From positions 756,001 through 820,000 of the forward strand of contig JACEVL010000515.1 in assembly GCA_020284085.1 (NCBI GenBank): 64,000 nt of DNA, in the 5' to 3' direction. Within the stretch, counting starts at the first letter, position 1. Every line of letters begins with the position of its first letter. Shown piece after piece: positions 38,201 through 48,142 of this stretch. The translations under genes were made by a program, and so were the position numbers. Below the pieces are notes generated by a model. It was not told the DNA's origin, ran no database searches, and was given only the letters and a program-made list of their open reading frames with translations. This DNA is from Aporrectodea caliginosa (taxonomy: Eukaryota > Annelida > Clitellata > Crassiclitellata > Lumbricidae).

Positions 38201-39551
38201 GACCAGCAGCTAGCCGCTGCTCCACCTCCACAGGCGAGCTTCTTGTCCCTTGTTTGTGGACCTCCAGAGAGGCAGCAACGAGTTTTCTCGGTATCTGGCC
38301 CTGTGACCTGGAGCGGGCTCCCTTTGACAATGCCTAGTGCCAAAAGGCTAGTCCACCATGTTCTGTTCCAATCTCTTAAAACTCCTATTTAGCCAATGTG
38401 GGATCGGGGGCACTCCTGAGTAGATGGTCTTGAAGTCCTGGAATATATATAAATCCTCTTAACGACTGAACGGACACTGTATTGTGGTGTGAACAAAAGA
38501 AGAAGTGTAACATTTTAAGTTTCGTGTTGGCCTGAGATTATGAACATGCAATAAATATGAATATGAATCATGATTATTGTTAATTCGTGTTTGGAATTAT
38601 ATAAAGTTTTTCGTTGTTTAGCCATATATTATAGTGCTTCCTAATAATGGATCATTGCATTAATAGATGTATCAATTCATCTGATGAAAATCAATGCATC
38701 AAGCCAGAGCAGCTCCAGTACATGTACAACATTGGCAGAGCAGGCACAAAGTTTAACCTACATGATGTATACATGTACTACTGACTACATAAGCACTAAT
38801 CTGATCCGTCATAAAAATTAATATTGTCCAGAGGAGAGTGCAAATTGTAAATTACATGTTTGCAGAAAAAGTTCATAATTACATTGCAGAAAGCCATTGA
38901 AATTATTTTTCTATGCAATACTGCTGTAAATTTACAGAAAAACCGGTATATTAACAGGCTAATTAATACAGAAATTAATTCAAATTTCCGTAAAATTACA
39001 GAAAAGGTCTGTAGTTATTTCCCAGAAAAATCGGTATCTTTACCGAACATATCTGTAAATTATTACAGAAGATATCTGTAAATCATTTACAGAAAAATCT
39101 AATTTACAGAAAGAATCTGTAAACTATTTTACAGAAGCTCTGTAATTTTACAGAGGATTTCTGTAAAATATTTACAGAAACTCTGTTATTTTACAGAAGA
39201 AGTACTGGCAACACTGCTGCCAGTACTTTTTCTGTAAAAATACAGAAACTTTCCAATACAGTGCAGAAAGTGTCTGGCTACCTCCAGTTGGTCGACTACA
39301 TCAACAACATTTCATACAACGCTACACAACTCATCATCGCTGCTGAAGGTCTGAAGACAGCCGACGAACATCTGAAGAATATCAATGCCTCTGCCGTGCA
39401 TCAGACTCTTCCACCATGTCCCACCAAGGAAGGATACCAACCAGAGTTGAGGAGCTATGACTTAAATCGGCCGGACGATATTTGTCTGGAGGCGCTGTTT
39501 CAACGACTGATTTACAATGAACTTTGCCGAGGTTTGAGGAGCATCGCATAA
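26189..39551 (+). CDS. Cluster gene D: secreted mucin-stalk helical protein with long last intron, 265 aa
   Basis: Proposed exons are 26189-26240, 29288-29691, 30075-30131 and 39267-39551 (798 bp, 265 residues). Exon 1 gives the signal peptide MRFEVSLLVCCLVLQQF with the same phase-1 end as C. Exon 2 has a medium STTESQ-type stalk, then CVAKIFLDSGE and a helix with a sequon at HNETM ending EEFPIQ. Exon 3 lacks the first 17 codons of its homologues and starts at an AG before TATCCGAAG, in phase. Exon 4 lacks the first 10 codons (VVSSLRTTIE) and would start at gtgcag before AAAGTG, also in phase. It keeps LQLVDY, YNAT, both cysteines and the GLRSIA end. Intron 3 is about 9.1 kb and full of repeats. 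It is either an intact diverged gene or a pseudogene that happens to be open. Confidence 0.55.
27120..27298. mobile_element. MITE, CATGGGCGTA family, copy 2, in gene D intron 1
   Basis: 179 bp starting CATGGGCGTA and ending with the inverse of CCTAGGCGTA. The flanks atgatacc (27112-27119) and aagatacc (27299-27306) match 7 of 8. The paralogous introns at about 285 and 15030 have the uninterrupted target, so the insertion is visible by comparison. Confidence 0.8.
28616..28785. mobile_element. MITE, CATGGGCGTA family, copy 3 (one end lost), in gene D intron 1
   Basis: 170 bp aligned to copy 2 in the same orientation. The 8-bp TSD ttcttcac is at 28608-28615 and 28786-28793. The right TIR is missing, yet the TSD is preserved. 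The intron of gene A at about 1575-1590 shows the empty target region. Confidence 0.75.
28950..29010. repeat. (AT)n microsatellite
   Basis: About 60 bp of pure ta repeats in gene D intron 1, absent from the aligned places in A (about 1745) and C (about 15745). Confidence 0.9.
30132..30860 (+). other. Gene D intron 3, 5' part
   Basis: The first roughly 100 bp resemble A and C intron 3. The remainder (30250-30860) has no recognised gene. A diverged internal duplication is visible: tttgaaatataggtaat then acgtgactttttctgt occurs at 30030 and 30257. Confidence 0.5.
30865..32395. repeat. Compound tetranucleotide satellite, about 1.5 kb
   Basis: CAGT/TCAT repeats pass into (TTCC)n at 30906-31029. 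A long field of interspersed AAGT and CAGT units (31040-32200) follows, then a purer (CAGT)n run (32205-32360). Around 31150-31220 the strand sense flips (ATTC/GTCT to GACT/GAAT), which creates an inverted junction. ORFs of Ser-Phe-Leu-Pro type are artefacts. Confidence 0.9.
32560..32826 (+). pseudogene. LINE ORF2 C-terminus with (TTAC)n tail
   Basis: The plus strand reads SRLRPRSHRPNCVLSRFDSL then TKRGFLARMQNS and a stop. This ending is close to that on the minus strand at 63418-63840 and typical of LINE ORF2. It is followed by agcgctgtgcatttgccagc, a cataaagaacac polyadenylation-like segment and TTAC repeats. Confidence 0.7.
33100..34340. repeat. Fold-back/tandem repeat block with ttccgccgcagaa and gtcggttagggtcagg motifs
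   Basis: The palindromic pair ttccgccgcagaagtaa / ttacttctgcggcggaa occurs many times. A roughly 400-bp unit containing gtgtcggttagggtcaggtt recurs near 33170, 33500 and 33910, each time near gcatgcgca pairs. From about 34085 the same segments appear in inverted order. GCATGCGC-rich hairpins flank gttcaaaatgcg. The 60-76 aa ORFs are motif translations. Related gggttagg-type text occurs in the element at 52646-53036. Confidence 0.7.
34345..34718. repeat. Extreme AT-rich low-complexity tract
   Basis: About 370 bp almost without G or C, composed of tatta/ttaat/aatta words. No ORF and no recognised element. It is followed by a purine-rich, G-run-rich strand (34718-34850). Confidence 0.85.
34718..34880 (+). 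repeat. G-run-rich tract and LINE (TTAC)n tail
   Basis: Closely spaced GGG and GGGG runs on the plus strand are potential G-quadruplex sequence. They end at aaaagatattcttacttact, the TTAC-tail signature of the second LINE family. Confidence 0.55.
34907..35292. mobile_element. hAT-like MITE with 8-bp TSD
   Basis: 386 bp flanked by ataaaaat on both sides (34899-34906 and 35293-35300). The ends are TAGGGTTG and, inverted, TAGGGCTGTTG. Inside are attaatcgattaatcg-type palindromes near both ends. No transposase. Confidence 0.75.
35425..35520 (+). repeat. LINE/SINE 3' tail with (ATACA)n
   Basis: gggagcgcttctgattgg followed by gaggcgctttataaat and AATAC repeats is the shared tail module without any recognisable body. 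Confidence 0.55.
36030..36110 (-). repeat. LINE 3' tail fragment
   Basis: The minus strand carries the gcacctcttaatgg ... aagaggcgcttta tail and upstream sequence resembling 22710-22860. Too short for coding landmarks. Confidence 0.45.
36470..36560 (+). repeat. LINE 3' tail with (TTAC)n
   Basis: gtacaccaaagtgcgattag, taattggttaataagaatat and TTAC repeats. The same tail occurs inverted at 21745-21805 and 44035-44110. Confidence 0.6.
36565..36750 (+). mobile_element. Diverged tRNA-derived SINE
   Basis: It shares the body ccttgagcaagtccttca and the cttggttttatt end with the SINE at 22022-22245. The B box is decayed. Confidence 0.5.
37150..38465 (+). pseudogene. LINE ORF2 remnant split by a pyrimidine microsatellite
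   Basis: The plus strand reads FRPIGNFTFLSNVTEKVVAT (RT motif 1 type) at 37180-37245, then DICAAFDVVDHGTF near 37255. A roughly 700-bp CTGT/CTCT-rich tract (37395-38115) follows. The ORF2 C-terminus FSVSGPVTWSGLPL comes at about 38285-38340, and a decayed ctgagtag ... tatatataaatcc tail ends it. Frameshifts and stops show it is dead. Confidence 0.7.
38860..39250. repeat. TTACAGAA/TTCTGTAA interspersed palindromic repeat
   Basis: Repeated tttacagaa and its complement ttctgtaa alternate over about 390 bp. It ends in a hairpin made of agtactggca / tgccagtact around acactgc (39204-39232). The block runs up to gene D exon 4 and replaces the usual acceptor region and first ten codons of that exon. 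Confidence 0.75.
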
Positions 39552-41180
39552 ACAAATACGTAATAGGAAGAGGAGCAGGAAGAGATGGAGAGGAGGAGAG
39601 ATGGAGAGAAGAAGGCGCTTGTAGTACTATCAGCAATACGAAGGCGCACGGTTTCTCGCTTAGTTACTCGTTTCAGGGTAAAAATTGATACATAAAACGA
39701 AAGGTTAAATTGGATCGCATAGAGATTTGATAAGGGAAAATCTTAATTTATTGATATATTGATCTCAATGTCGTTTTTCAATTGAAATGCTGAAAGCACA
39801 ATGGAATTAAAACGAAACTAGATTATATTTAATTAAATTGGATCAAATAATATTAGATCTACGGGTAATAATTTATAGCAGGATGGAGAATTAGACAAAA
39901 TTATTTGTTTTAATTTAAACGTAGTTAAATGGTCTGCTATTGTATTTTAGAGGATTGTTTGAATCAGATTATTAATATAATATATATTATATATACATGC
40001 TTATAGTTTATATTCTATCTCACCAACTAAAGACCTACCTCTTGTTGTGCACAATTTTTTATTAATATTTGTTAATTCGTTGTTGATGGACAGTTTTTAT
40101 CCTTGTTAAGAGACAACTTTTATGCTTGTTTTCGTACAGTCTTTTTGCAGTTTTCAATCGTATCTACAGTTTCTGCTGCTGTGTTAATTAATTATATTAG
40201 CAAGAATTATTAGGTTTTGATTTTGCCTAATTTTCGTTCGTAATTAGAGTTAATATCTGTCTACAGCATTACGAGGAATCGTCATTATTTTGTTTTATGT
40301 GCTTACATGTTTTATGCTTATTTTTGCCACTGGTTTGTGTTTATTCGGAGTTTTCTTTTTCACCGTTATACTTAACTTTCCAGAGAGTTCTAAGTTAATC
40401 GCCTTTGTTCGTTCAATTGCCATTTATTGTTCTAATTGTTAATTGTACGTCTTATGCTAATTACAATGTAGCCTTACGATGCTTTGTTGCGTAACTATGA
40501 ACCACAACTGCTGGGCCCGAATCTGAAAACATTTTCAGTCTATTTCCCGAATAGATCACGATAACGTATGGTGAGGGCCCATTTGAATTATCTGCGGGAA
40601 AGCAGATAATTCGAATTTTCAAGTTACGTCACTGCTGATACCTCACCATTGTAGAACATTGTCATAATCAGGATTTCAGAGTCGGTGACTTGCAGAGTTT
40701 TCATCCAGTTTTGAATGTTATTTATTAATCTTCAACCATTTACAAGCGTTTAACAATTATTAAAAACAAGAGAGGACTATTTGAATAATATCCAATCAAT
40801 CAATTTTCGTTTATTCCGAACACCACGCTGACAGAACGCAACTTGTGACATTAGTCTAAGTAGTTAGTTGTAGGCCTGTATTTATATAATTATGTGTTCA
40901 TTTGTATGTCACCTTATCATGTCTGAGTATCTTTTGATTTAATTTTGAATGATTTATTCAGAATATATTTTTAAATAATACTCTAGAAATGAAGTTTATT
41001 GTTCAAGTTCGCCGAAAATTAACACATGTGTATTTTTGTTTTAACTGGAAATTAAATTATTGCAACTGTGTTCAACATTTCTGAGATTTGTGTGTCATTT
41101 GTGCTGAGCTTTTATCGGAGAAACCAATTTATATAAGAGTTCGTTGGGTGAAACACTTGAAAAAAGAATTAAAGAAACAC
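39552..41180 (+). other. 3' flank of gene D
   Basis: Aligned with the flanks of B and C (for example 39552-39700 with 7192-7340, and 40600-40740 with 8470-8600). No gene seen. Confidence 0.55.
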
Positions 41181-41184
41181 TCTT

Positions 41185-41452
41185 CGCAATGTCTGTTTCC
41201 GTTTTTCTCAAAGTGTCTCTGCCTGACTTCTTCTCTGTCAGAATGTCCGTCTGTTCTTTTGCTTCTCTGTCCTCAACCTCATTTATGCAGACTTTCAGTG
41301 TCTCTGTCTCTCTTTTTGTCTCTCTTTCTTTAGATGACTTTTGCATCTCTGTCTGTCTTTGTCTGCCTCTGTCTGTCTGTCTGTTTGTCTGACTGTCTGT
41401 CTGTCTCTATCTCTGTCTCTCTGTCACTGTCTCTGTCTGTCTCTGTCTTTGT

Positions 41453-41484
<32 letters not shown>

Positions 41485-41509
41485 GTCTCTCACTGTCTCT
41501 TTGTCTCTG

Positions 41510-41543
<34 letters not shown>

Positions 41544-41660
41544 TGCCTCCTCTCTCTCTCTTTGTCTGTCTCTGTCTGTCTCTGTCTGTCTCTGTCTGTC
41601 TCTGTCTGCCTCTCTCCGTCTCTTTGTCTGTGTGTGTGTCTTTCTCTCTCTGACAATATT
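41185..41660. repeat. (CT)n/(CTGT)n pyrimidine tract
   Basis: It begins with aatgtctgtttccgttt as behind B (8805) and C (20008). About 350 bp of CTCT/CTGT repeats follow. It is the last recognisable part of the gene-cluster duplication unit. Confidence 0.85.
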
Positions 41661-41999
41661 GCTATGTAATTGCACTCCATAAGTTGTGCACATTCAAGAG
41701 TCGAAGACATTTTTCTGTTATTAGTATTCTTACAAAAGATCGGTCTCAGCTGCGATCACAATCCTCCTCTCCTGTCTCAGCAGTTATTTTAAAAACCCTT
41801 CTGCTCTCGTCTTCCGCTCGTTTCGTGATGCGGACCATTAAGAAAAGACCATTAAACACCGCTCGTTCCATACTTACTAATGGTCCATTGTGTGTCACTT
41901 GGTCTGCAGATGAAAATCTGCCCAAGTGGAATATTTCTCCTGCAAGTGGATATGACCAAAACCCGCGGAGAGGCAGATGTATAGAGCCGGACAAATCGT
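41661..41999. other. No feature recognised
   Basis: Unique-looking sequence with short overlapping ORFs on both strands (105 and 82 codons) and no motif I know. The segment aagaccatta is repeated nearby, without clear element ends. Confidence 0.3.
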
Positions 42000-42265
42000 A
42001 ATCGTAAATTTATAGAGCGACACTTCAACAGAAACTCGTCCTCAGAGGCGCTCTCGACCTGACAACACCAAACCACGATCGAAAAGAATGGTTTTTCAAG
42101 CGGAAAGGTGCAAAAAAGACCAACAAGTTCATTACGGATGTTGGTTGGTTGGCAACCTATATTCCAGAAAGATGGACCGACCACAGCGAAGCTTTTATGG
42201 AGCACCGTGGAAGTTCGAACCCTAGGTTGAGACAGAGGTACTGAGACAGACAAACAGACGGACAA
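42000..42265 (-). pseudogene. LINE ORF2 C-terminus with tail
   Basis: The minus strand reads FAVVGPSFWNIGCQPTN, then EKPFF, the F-VVGP-WN-LP landmark of LINE ORF2 ends. The gagcgcctctgaggac and cgctctataaattt tail follows, with a (TTACGA)n end at 42000. Confidence 0.7.
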
Positions 42266-42375
42266 AAGTTAGACTGATGAAGACGCAGACGTAAATTTGA
42301 GTGGAGGGAATGAAACGGATTGCCACAAACTGAAGAGAAACCGCTTTCCTTCTTGGCATCAGGGTGTCTAACTTA

Positions 42376-42611
42376 ACGTGATTGTATTGTATTGTATTTG
42401 AGCACTTGTTATAGCGCCCCTTCCAGATTTCCCATTCAGAGGCGCTCCCGACTACTGCGCGGACGCTGAATCGGAGTTTCACGCCGAAGCGCATGAGCAG
42501 TTGCGAGTGAAGGACTTGCCCAGAGTCCCTACGCGGCGGCTTTGAGGTGGATTCGAACGCGCAACCCTCCGGCTGCAATGCACCGAACATACCCCTATAC
42601 CACCGCGCCCC
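42376..42611 (-). mobile_element. tRNA-derived SINE sharing the LINE tail
   Basis: On the minus strand a tRNA-like head GGGGCGCGGTGGTATAGGGG (A box) and B box gcgttcgaatcc are followed by a roughly 100-bp body. Next come the module gggagcgcctctgaat ... ggggcgctataa and an ATACA microsatellite. The tail module is the same as that of the LINEs at 16497 and 53238. A second copy is interrupted by a transposon at 53905-55459. Confidence 0.75.
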
Positions 42612-43048
42612 AGTTGTATTGTGTTGTGTTGTATTGTATTGTATTGTATTGGAAGTGTGATGACCTCCTGCGTTGTGACTGCAGCGCCAAGACTGCCTGG
42701 CAGCTTCTCGATTTGTTTTGAATAAGCATCGTTGAATAAACTTGTCCTGTACGGCAGAGGCAAGCAGTCATGTGGACTTGCATTTAGAAGAAACATAAAG
42801 TAAGTAAGAAACTTGAGGATGAAGAAATGGATGGAGGTATATCCGGAGGAATGAGAAAAGGAAGCGGAACAAATGATAACGAAAGCGATGAGCCGAGAAA
42901 GTGATGACGGTAACAAAAAGTGTCCGATAATGTTACGATGATGAAACAAAAGAAAGACACTGGAAACGGAAGGAAATGGAAGCGGAAGGAACTGCACACG
43001 AAAGGAAATGGAAACGAAAGGAAATGGAGAGCATGGCAAAGGAAACAG

Positions 43049-43352
43049 AGGAAAGGAAGGAAGGAAGGAAGGAAGGAAGGAAGGAAGGAAGGAAGGAAGG
43101 AAGGAAGGAAGGAAGGAAGGAAGGAAGGAAGGAAGGAAGGAAGGAAGGAAGGAAGGAAGGAAGGAAGGAAGGAAGGAAGGAAGGAAGGAAGGAAGGAAGG
43201 AAGGAAGGAAGGAAGGAAGGAAGAAAGGAAGGAAGGAAGAAAGGAAGGAAGGAAGGAAGGAAGGAAGTAGGAAGGAAGGAAGGAAGGAAGGAAGGAAGGA
43301 AGGAAGGAAGGAAGGAAGGAAGGAAGGAAGGAAGGAAGGAAGGAAGGAAGGA
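43049..43352. repeat. (GGAA)n microsatellite
   Basis: About 300 bp of ggaa repeats with a few interruptions (near 43222-43240 and 43267). Flanked by more irregular purine-rich sequence on both sides. ORFs on both strands are artefacts. Confidence 0.95.
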
Positions 43353-43899
43353 AAATTAGGAAGACATGTACAATGAAATAGAACGAGGAGGAGAACGTGA
43401 GGAATTTAGAATGGTACATGAAGAACACGAGAAATTGAAAAACACGGCAAATTGGAAGATGTACAAGAAGAAGAGGAATAAGAAGAAGAGAAGAAAGACG
43501 AAGTGGAGGATATGAAAAAGAAGTGGAGAACGATATATACAGTGGCTGGAAAAGATGAGACGGAATTGCATGCCGCCTCTGTACTTGCTCTCCGTCGTGG
43601 AGTTGTTCTCGCGTTTATTTACCGATGCCAATGCAAGGCACGACAGCCGGATTAGGGCGCCATATAAATCGCTTGATTCGCACCCAGAGGCCTTGGAGCG
43701 CCGCTTTCTGGGCCGAACCCCCGAGGGAGAAGTAAATCAAATGAAGACATGGCGAGCTTCTAATCTACGACAACGCGTTTTCTCCGTCCGCACCGCGTTC
43801 CTTAAAAGTATCATCTGCTGATAACAGATACTTCTGTGGCTAAACTGTTCAGAGACGCAGATTGTCTAGAAGGTAGGCGATGTCGTAGTAGTAGTAGTT

Positions 43900-43985
43900 C
43901 CAGTTTAACGACACTGTGTGATAACAAAGACCATTAGCGTCGCCCTCCTCCTTTATCCAGGCTTGGGACTGACACTGACAAAGTA
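43900..43985 (-). repeat. Dispersed repeat, inverted copy of 60290-60385
   Basis: The segment ending gctaatggtctttgtta on the minus strand, with ggataaaggaggagggcg and agtcccaagcc, matches the plus strand at about 60300-60355. The family is not identified. Confidence 0.6.
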
Positions 43986-44034
43986 CGAGCAGTGGCGTAG
44001 TTAGGCGATGTCGTCTGCAGGACAAGCAAATTAT

Positions 44035-44110
44035 TTAGTTAGTAAGTAAGTAAGTAAGTATATTCTTAATTAACCAATTGCTAATTGCACTTTGGTGTAC
44101 AGACATCATA
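44035..44110 (-). repeat. LINE 3' tail with (TTAC)n
   Basis: Plus-strand AAGT repeats then tattcttaattaaccaattg and gcactttggtgtacagac: the inverse of the tail at 36470-36560. Confidence 0.6.
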
Positions 44111-44559
44111 TAAACACAGTTAAAAAGTTAATATAATCCTGACAATAAACGTTTTTCGCATCAAGTAATTTTACATGCCAGCCATAACAGGCTGTCTGGT
44201 TGTATGCTACAGACATTCTTCTCAATTCCTATAGACAGTTAATGTCTCAGAGCGTTAAGGCCACATTCATTCTCGTGAAGCATTGTCGGTCCTTTATGAA
44301 ATGATTTTCGGTTGTTCTCGAATAAGATAAAAACTATCCAACGATAGCAAAGAATACGTGCATGGTGCGTGAAAAATATTCTGCTGTGGATCCTTTAATG
44401 GCTTGGCTGTTTTATGGCACCATTCATCCAGTGCTTATCCATTGCGACCCTGCACGAAGAATATTTCTCCTTGTTTATCCATAGAGAACTGTTATTTATA
44501 TTGCTAGCATAGAATACGGATTTATGAAAATGTTCCTTTGTGACTTCGCCTAATGTAGC

Positions 44560-45070
44560 AGAAGGAAAAGTTGGAAAATAGAAACAACGAGGAGGAGGAG
44601 AAAGAGAAGGAGGAAGGGAGAAGAAGAAAATAGAAACAACGAGGAGGAGGAGAAAGAGAAGGAGGAAGGGAGAAGAAGAAGATAGGAGAAGAGTAATAAA
44701 ACAGACCAGTAAGGTCAGAAAGAGAAGGAAAAGGAGGCAGAGACAGAAGGAAAAGGAAAGGAGGAAGAGGAACGGGAAGAGGAATAGAAGGAACTTAAAG
44801 AGGAGGATGCGGAGGTAGAAGACAACGAGAAGGGTATTTTAAGTAGCCATTCCTAAATGCATGAGAAGAAGGGGAGTAGGTTAGCGAAGAAGAGGACGAG
44901 TGGAAGTTGAAAGAAGAGAAAAGGGAGGCGGAATTCGAAGAGAAGAAAGACAAGTGTAAGCGGAGGGAGAGTAGGAAGAGGCAGAAGAAGCGGAAAAATT
45001 ATATGGAGAAAAGACAGAGATGAAGAAGAGCAAGAAAAAGATGGAGAAGGATAAGGAAGAATAAGTAGTC
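44560..45070. repeat. Purine-rich GA/GGA tract with an internal tandem duplication
   Basis: About 500 bp of gag/gaa-rich sequence. One unit, roughly 48 bp beginning aaatagaaacaacgaggagg, is present twice in a row (about 44576 and 44627). Minus-strand Phe/Leu/Pro ORFs are artefacts. Confidence 0.75.
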
Positions 45071-45530
45071 TTCTTCTATTCATTTTTATTCCGATTTGGG
45101 CTGAAAACTAAGGCGCTCATAATCCATTCAGATTACTTTGCCTGTCGGATAATTCAAAATAGTTTTGTTTTGTCTATTTTACCCGAGGTATAAGATTTCT
45201 CAATCTTCAGAACTAAAAACACTATCTGGAAAGTATAAAAATTCTGAAACTGTTAGAACTCATCAAGATCCTGCGGAGCAGAAGTGCCACAAGAGGTAAT
45301 GGTATGGAAGCTTTTGGCTGTCGTTGTAGAGCAAAAAACGCCTTTAAATTTTTGGTTTGTTTTCTTGTTTATTTGCTTGCTTACCGTAGCTTATGACCTT
45401 TGCCCTAAGGCCTAAGCGAATAGTTAAAGAGGAATCCTGAGAAATCATTCCTCGATGATTCGATATATTTATATTGAGTCGTTATTTAGGATCATTCTGA
45501 CAGACATACATTGACGTTCCTTGTTATCTT

Positions 45531-45600
45531 CTGCGCCCGACGAGGACTTCCTGCCGTATACCGGAAGTCAAAGAGTGGCACACTGTGGGACTTCTCTACC
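45531..45600. pseudogene. Scrambled fragment of the LRR receptor gene
   Basis: 45531-45568 matches the sense strand of the LRR gene (CARRGLPAV codons, aligned to about 49478-49515 reversed). 45559-45598 then matches the antisense strand, first 48843-48856 and then 48895-48920 (agtggcacactgtgggac). The two parts join at the shared word accggaagt. It is non-functional. Confidence 0.65.
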
Positions 45601-45984
45601 GCTGTCGACTCTGTAAAGGCATCATTCCAGATTGTAATTGTAATGGAGCATTTACATAGCGCTGCTTATAACCTGAGGAGCTCTCTGTGCTAGCCGAAAT
45701 GAGTTAATGTCATTAAGAAGAAAATGTTCATCAGTTAGCATGCATTGTTCAGAATTCAGATAAGAAATGTAATAAGTAGAGTGGCTCGCGCGCACAAACT
45801 GAACCGAACCAACTGGTTCCCATCTAGAGTTAACAATTATTGACACCAAGTTCAGAGTTCCTTAAGTGGGCAGCATATAAGACATCGAATGACGACCCGC
45901 GACAAACGATCACACCACCGTCCAACGTCTAGACCCAGTCCCTCCCTCGTGGGTTTGTAAAAGACTGGACATCACCTCTGCCAT

Positions 45985-46085
45985 GTGTATGCCCAAATGG
46001 AGTGCATGTAGGACTCATAAATATGGGACCCATATAGAATCCCTTTGGGTCCTATCTAATCCCCATGGAAATATTGGCAGGGATT
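45985..46085. repeat. Dispersed repeat, tgggacccatat family, copy 1
   Basis: Contains atgggacccatatagaat, gggtcctatctaat and ccccatggaaatattgg. It matches 52005-52110, where gtgggacccatat, gggtcccgtctaat and gcccatggaaatgttgg appear in the same order. Confidence 0.6.
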
Positions 46086-46921
46086 CGATCTATAACGGAC
46101 AGCCATTCAATTGATGATAGAACCCTTTCATCATGTAGATGTTCGACGCTATATTCCAAAGCCACTCTTCGCCTTTCGACGGTACAGATAGTTCTGTAGG
46201 TGTGATCCGCAACCGTATATTATCTAGAAACTGTCACCCCTTCATGATCGCTAACTCAGAATTTCTAATTTCCCCTTGAGCATATCATGTCAAATTCGAA
46301 ATCGTTAATCACGAACAGAAAACAGTCATGAAACTCAAAGTGACAGTCAGTCGTGTAAATAACTCCGAAACTCCGAACGCAGTAATAGTCCGAACATAAA
46401 AGAATTATCGAATAAATTACGCTTTGAGACGAACTTTAAGACGAAATGACGGTTGCGAAAACCCGGCCACATCATGGCCGCCAGACATGCGCACATGGCG
46501 TTGGCGTTGAAGCCAGGTAATTCCGATTTCTTATAATTCCGGAGAGAGTTGATTGATGTTCAGTTATGACCCGGAGTCTTAGAGAAGTCATTCCATTATA
46601 CATCCAATGCCCCTTCTGGCGCAATCATCTGAGGTGTAAATTCCCATAATAAGGACTCGTGCGCTATATGCACAGCGGACAGGCGAGAGCCAATGAATCG
46701 CGAAGGCCTTTTTTGGCAGCGCAGATAAAACACGCTCCGTCGGACGCCGGTCAGTTTGGCCAGCAGTGGTCACCCTGCGGGGCAATGATCACGCTGGTCA
46801 GTGGTCATTCTGGTCAGTGGTCACTCTATTCAGGACCACCTCAGGCGTCGTCTGTTTCCCTCGATGAGCTCGTCATCAATCTTCTTTCGGATGATGCGAT
46901 AGTCCTCGTCCTCTGATCAAC

Positions 46922-46967
<46 letters not shown>

Positions 46968-46970
46968 CAG
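46922..46970. repeat. (CAG)n trinucleotide repeat
   Basis: About 15 CAG units from 46922. It lies in a short open frame on both strands, but no surrounding gene is recognised. Confidence 0.9.
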
Positions 46971-47578
46971 GCGCCTATAGATATGCGACGCTCTTCAGAG
47001 CTCATTCCCAGGACGGCAGCCACAAAAGCTGAGGCTTAAAGAGCAAGACAGAGACAGAGAAAGACAGAGACACAGAGACAGGCTGAGCCAGAGACTTATT
47101 ACGCCCTTCATCTGCTAACAAAATATTCTCGCTGGAGTTTGTGGAATTCCCCACCCACCCACCCCCCTTAAAAGCCATAGAAGAGTCTTGGTCGTATTTC
47201 CCGACGATTTCTTACAATGTCGATGATTGCCGAGCATACATGTAACAACGATTGAAACCGAGCAGCACATTGAGAAACAGTCACGTGACACAGATGACAT
47301 CAATACAGTTTTAAACTAGTAGTTCATTTCAGTTTACGTATGCACACGAAAGTAAGTAAGCAACGTTAGGCTCACAGTCTGAAGTTGGCCCAGAGATCTG
47401 ACATAAGGTCAACTAATGGACCAAGTCAAAGTATCTAGTTGGAAGTAAAAGTAAGCAATTGTTAGCACACCACGTAGGCCTATATTCATCGCCGGAACGA
47501 GTCGTAGTTACACAACAGCATTATACTTCGTGAACTACAGTTCATCGCAAATTATACTAGGAGAGACATGTTCCGCGG

Positions 47579-47781
47579 CAGTGGCGGCGCCACAACAGGG
47601 CAAGCCAGGGTAATGCCCTGGTTAAAGCCTTTGCCCTGGTCGTTGCCCTGCCGCAAGGCTGCCAGAATTTTTGCCCTGCCGAGAATTTATTTGGGACATA
47701 AATCGCCCACTGCACTGATTACTGTATGACTGCATGCCCTATAGCTATGCCCTGTTACAAAAATGTATGGCGCCGCCTCTG
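47579..47781. mobile_element. Short hAT-like MITE (CAGTGGCGGCGCCA ends)
   Basis: 203 bp beginning CAGTGGCGGCGCCA and ending with the inverse of CAGAGGCGGCGCCA. Near-perfect TSD ttccgcgg / ttccgtgg (47571-47578 and 47782-47789). The interior repeats the word tgccctg on the plus strand. Non-coding. Confidence 0.8.
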
Positions 47782-47789
47782 TTCCGTGG

Positions 47790-47932
47790 ATATATATATA
47801 ATATATATATATATAATATATTATATATATAATGTTTTATATATATATATGGCGCGCCTATGTTCCGTGGATATATATATATATATATAATTAAATATAT
47901 ATATATATATTATATATATATATATATCAATT
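47790..47932. repeat. (AT)n tract with duplicated gttccgtgg junction
   Basis: Two AT runs. Each is preceded by gttccgtggatatatat (47781 and 47862), and the second follows atggcgcgcctat. The right end of the adjacent MITE appears partly duplicated between the runs. Confidence 0.65.
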
Positions 47933-48142
47933 CCTTCCATCAGTTTAAATGAGTAGATATATCGCACAGATAGGAAACAATTATTTCGTCGTTGAAGCGA
48001 GAAATGCAGAACGACCGAATCTGAGATCGATTCGTCGATTCCATCACGACTGCTCACTTCGCTTTAGCAGTGACGATTGGTTAAACAAGGAATCAGTCAA
48101 CCGTGTCAGTGGCAAGACGCAGCAGAAGATGGCGAAATTATG

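Noticed and set aside
42784..43428. 214-codon and overlapping ORFs of Phe-Leu-Pro-Ser or Lys-Glu-Gly-Arg type
   Set aside because: They are translations of the (GGAA)n repeat.
46449..46512. Possible first coding exon starting ATGGCCGCCAGACATGCG before gtaatt
   Set aside because: A good initiation context and a donor-like site, but no further exon or motif supports a gene.
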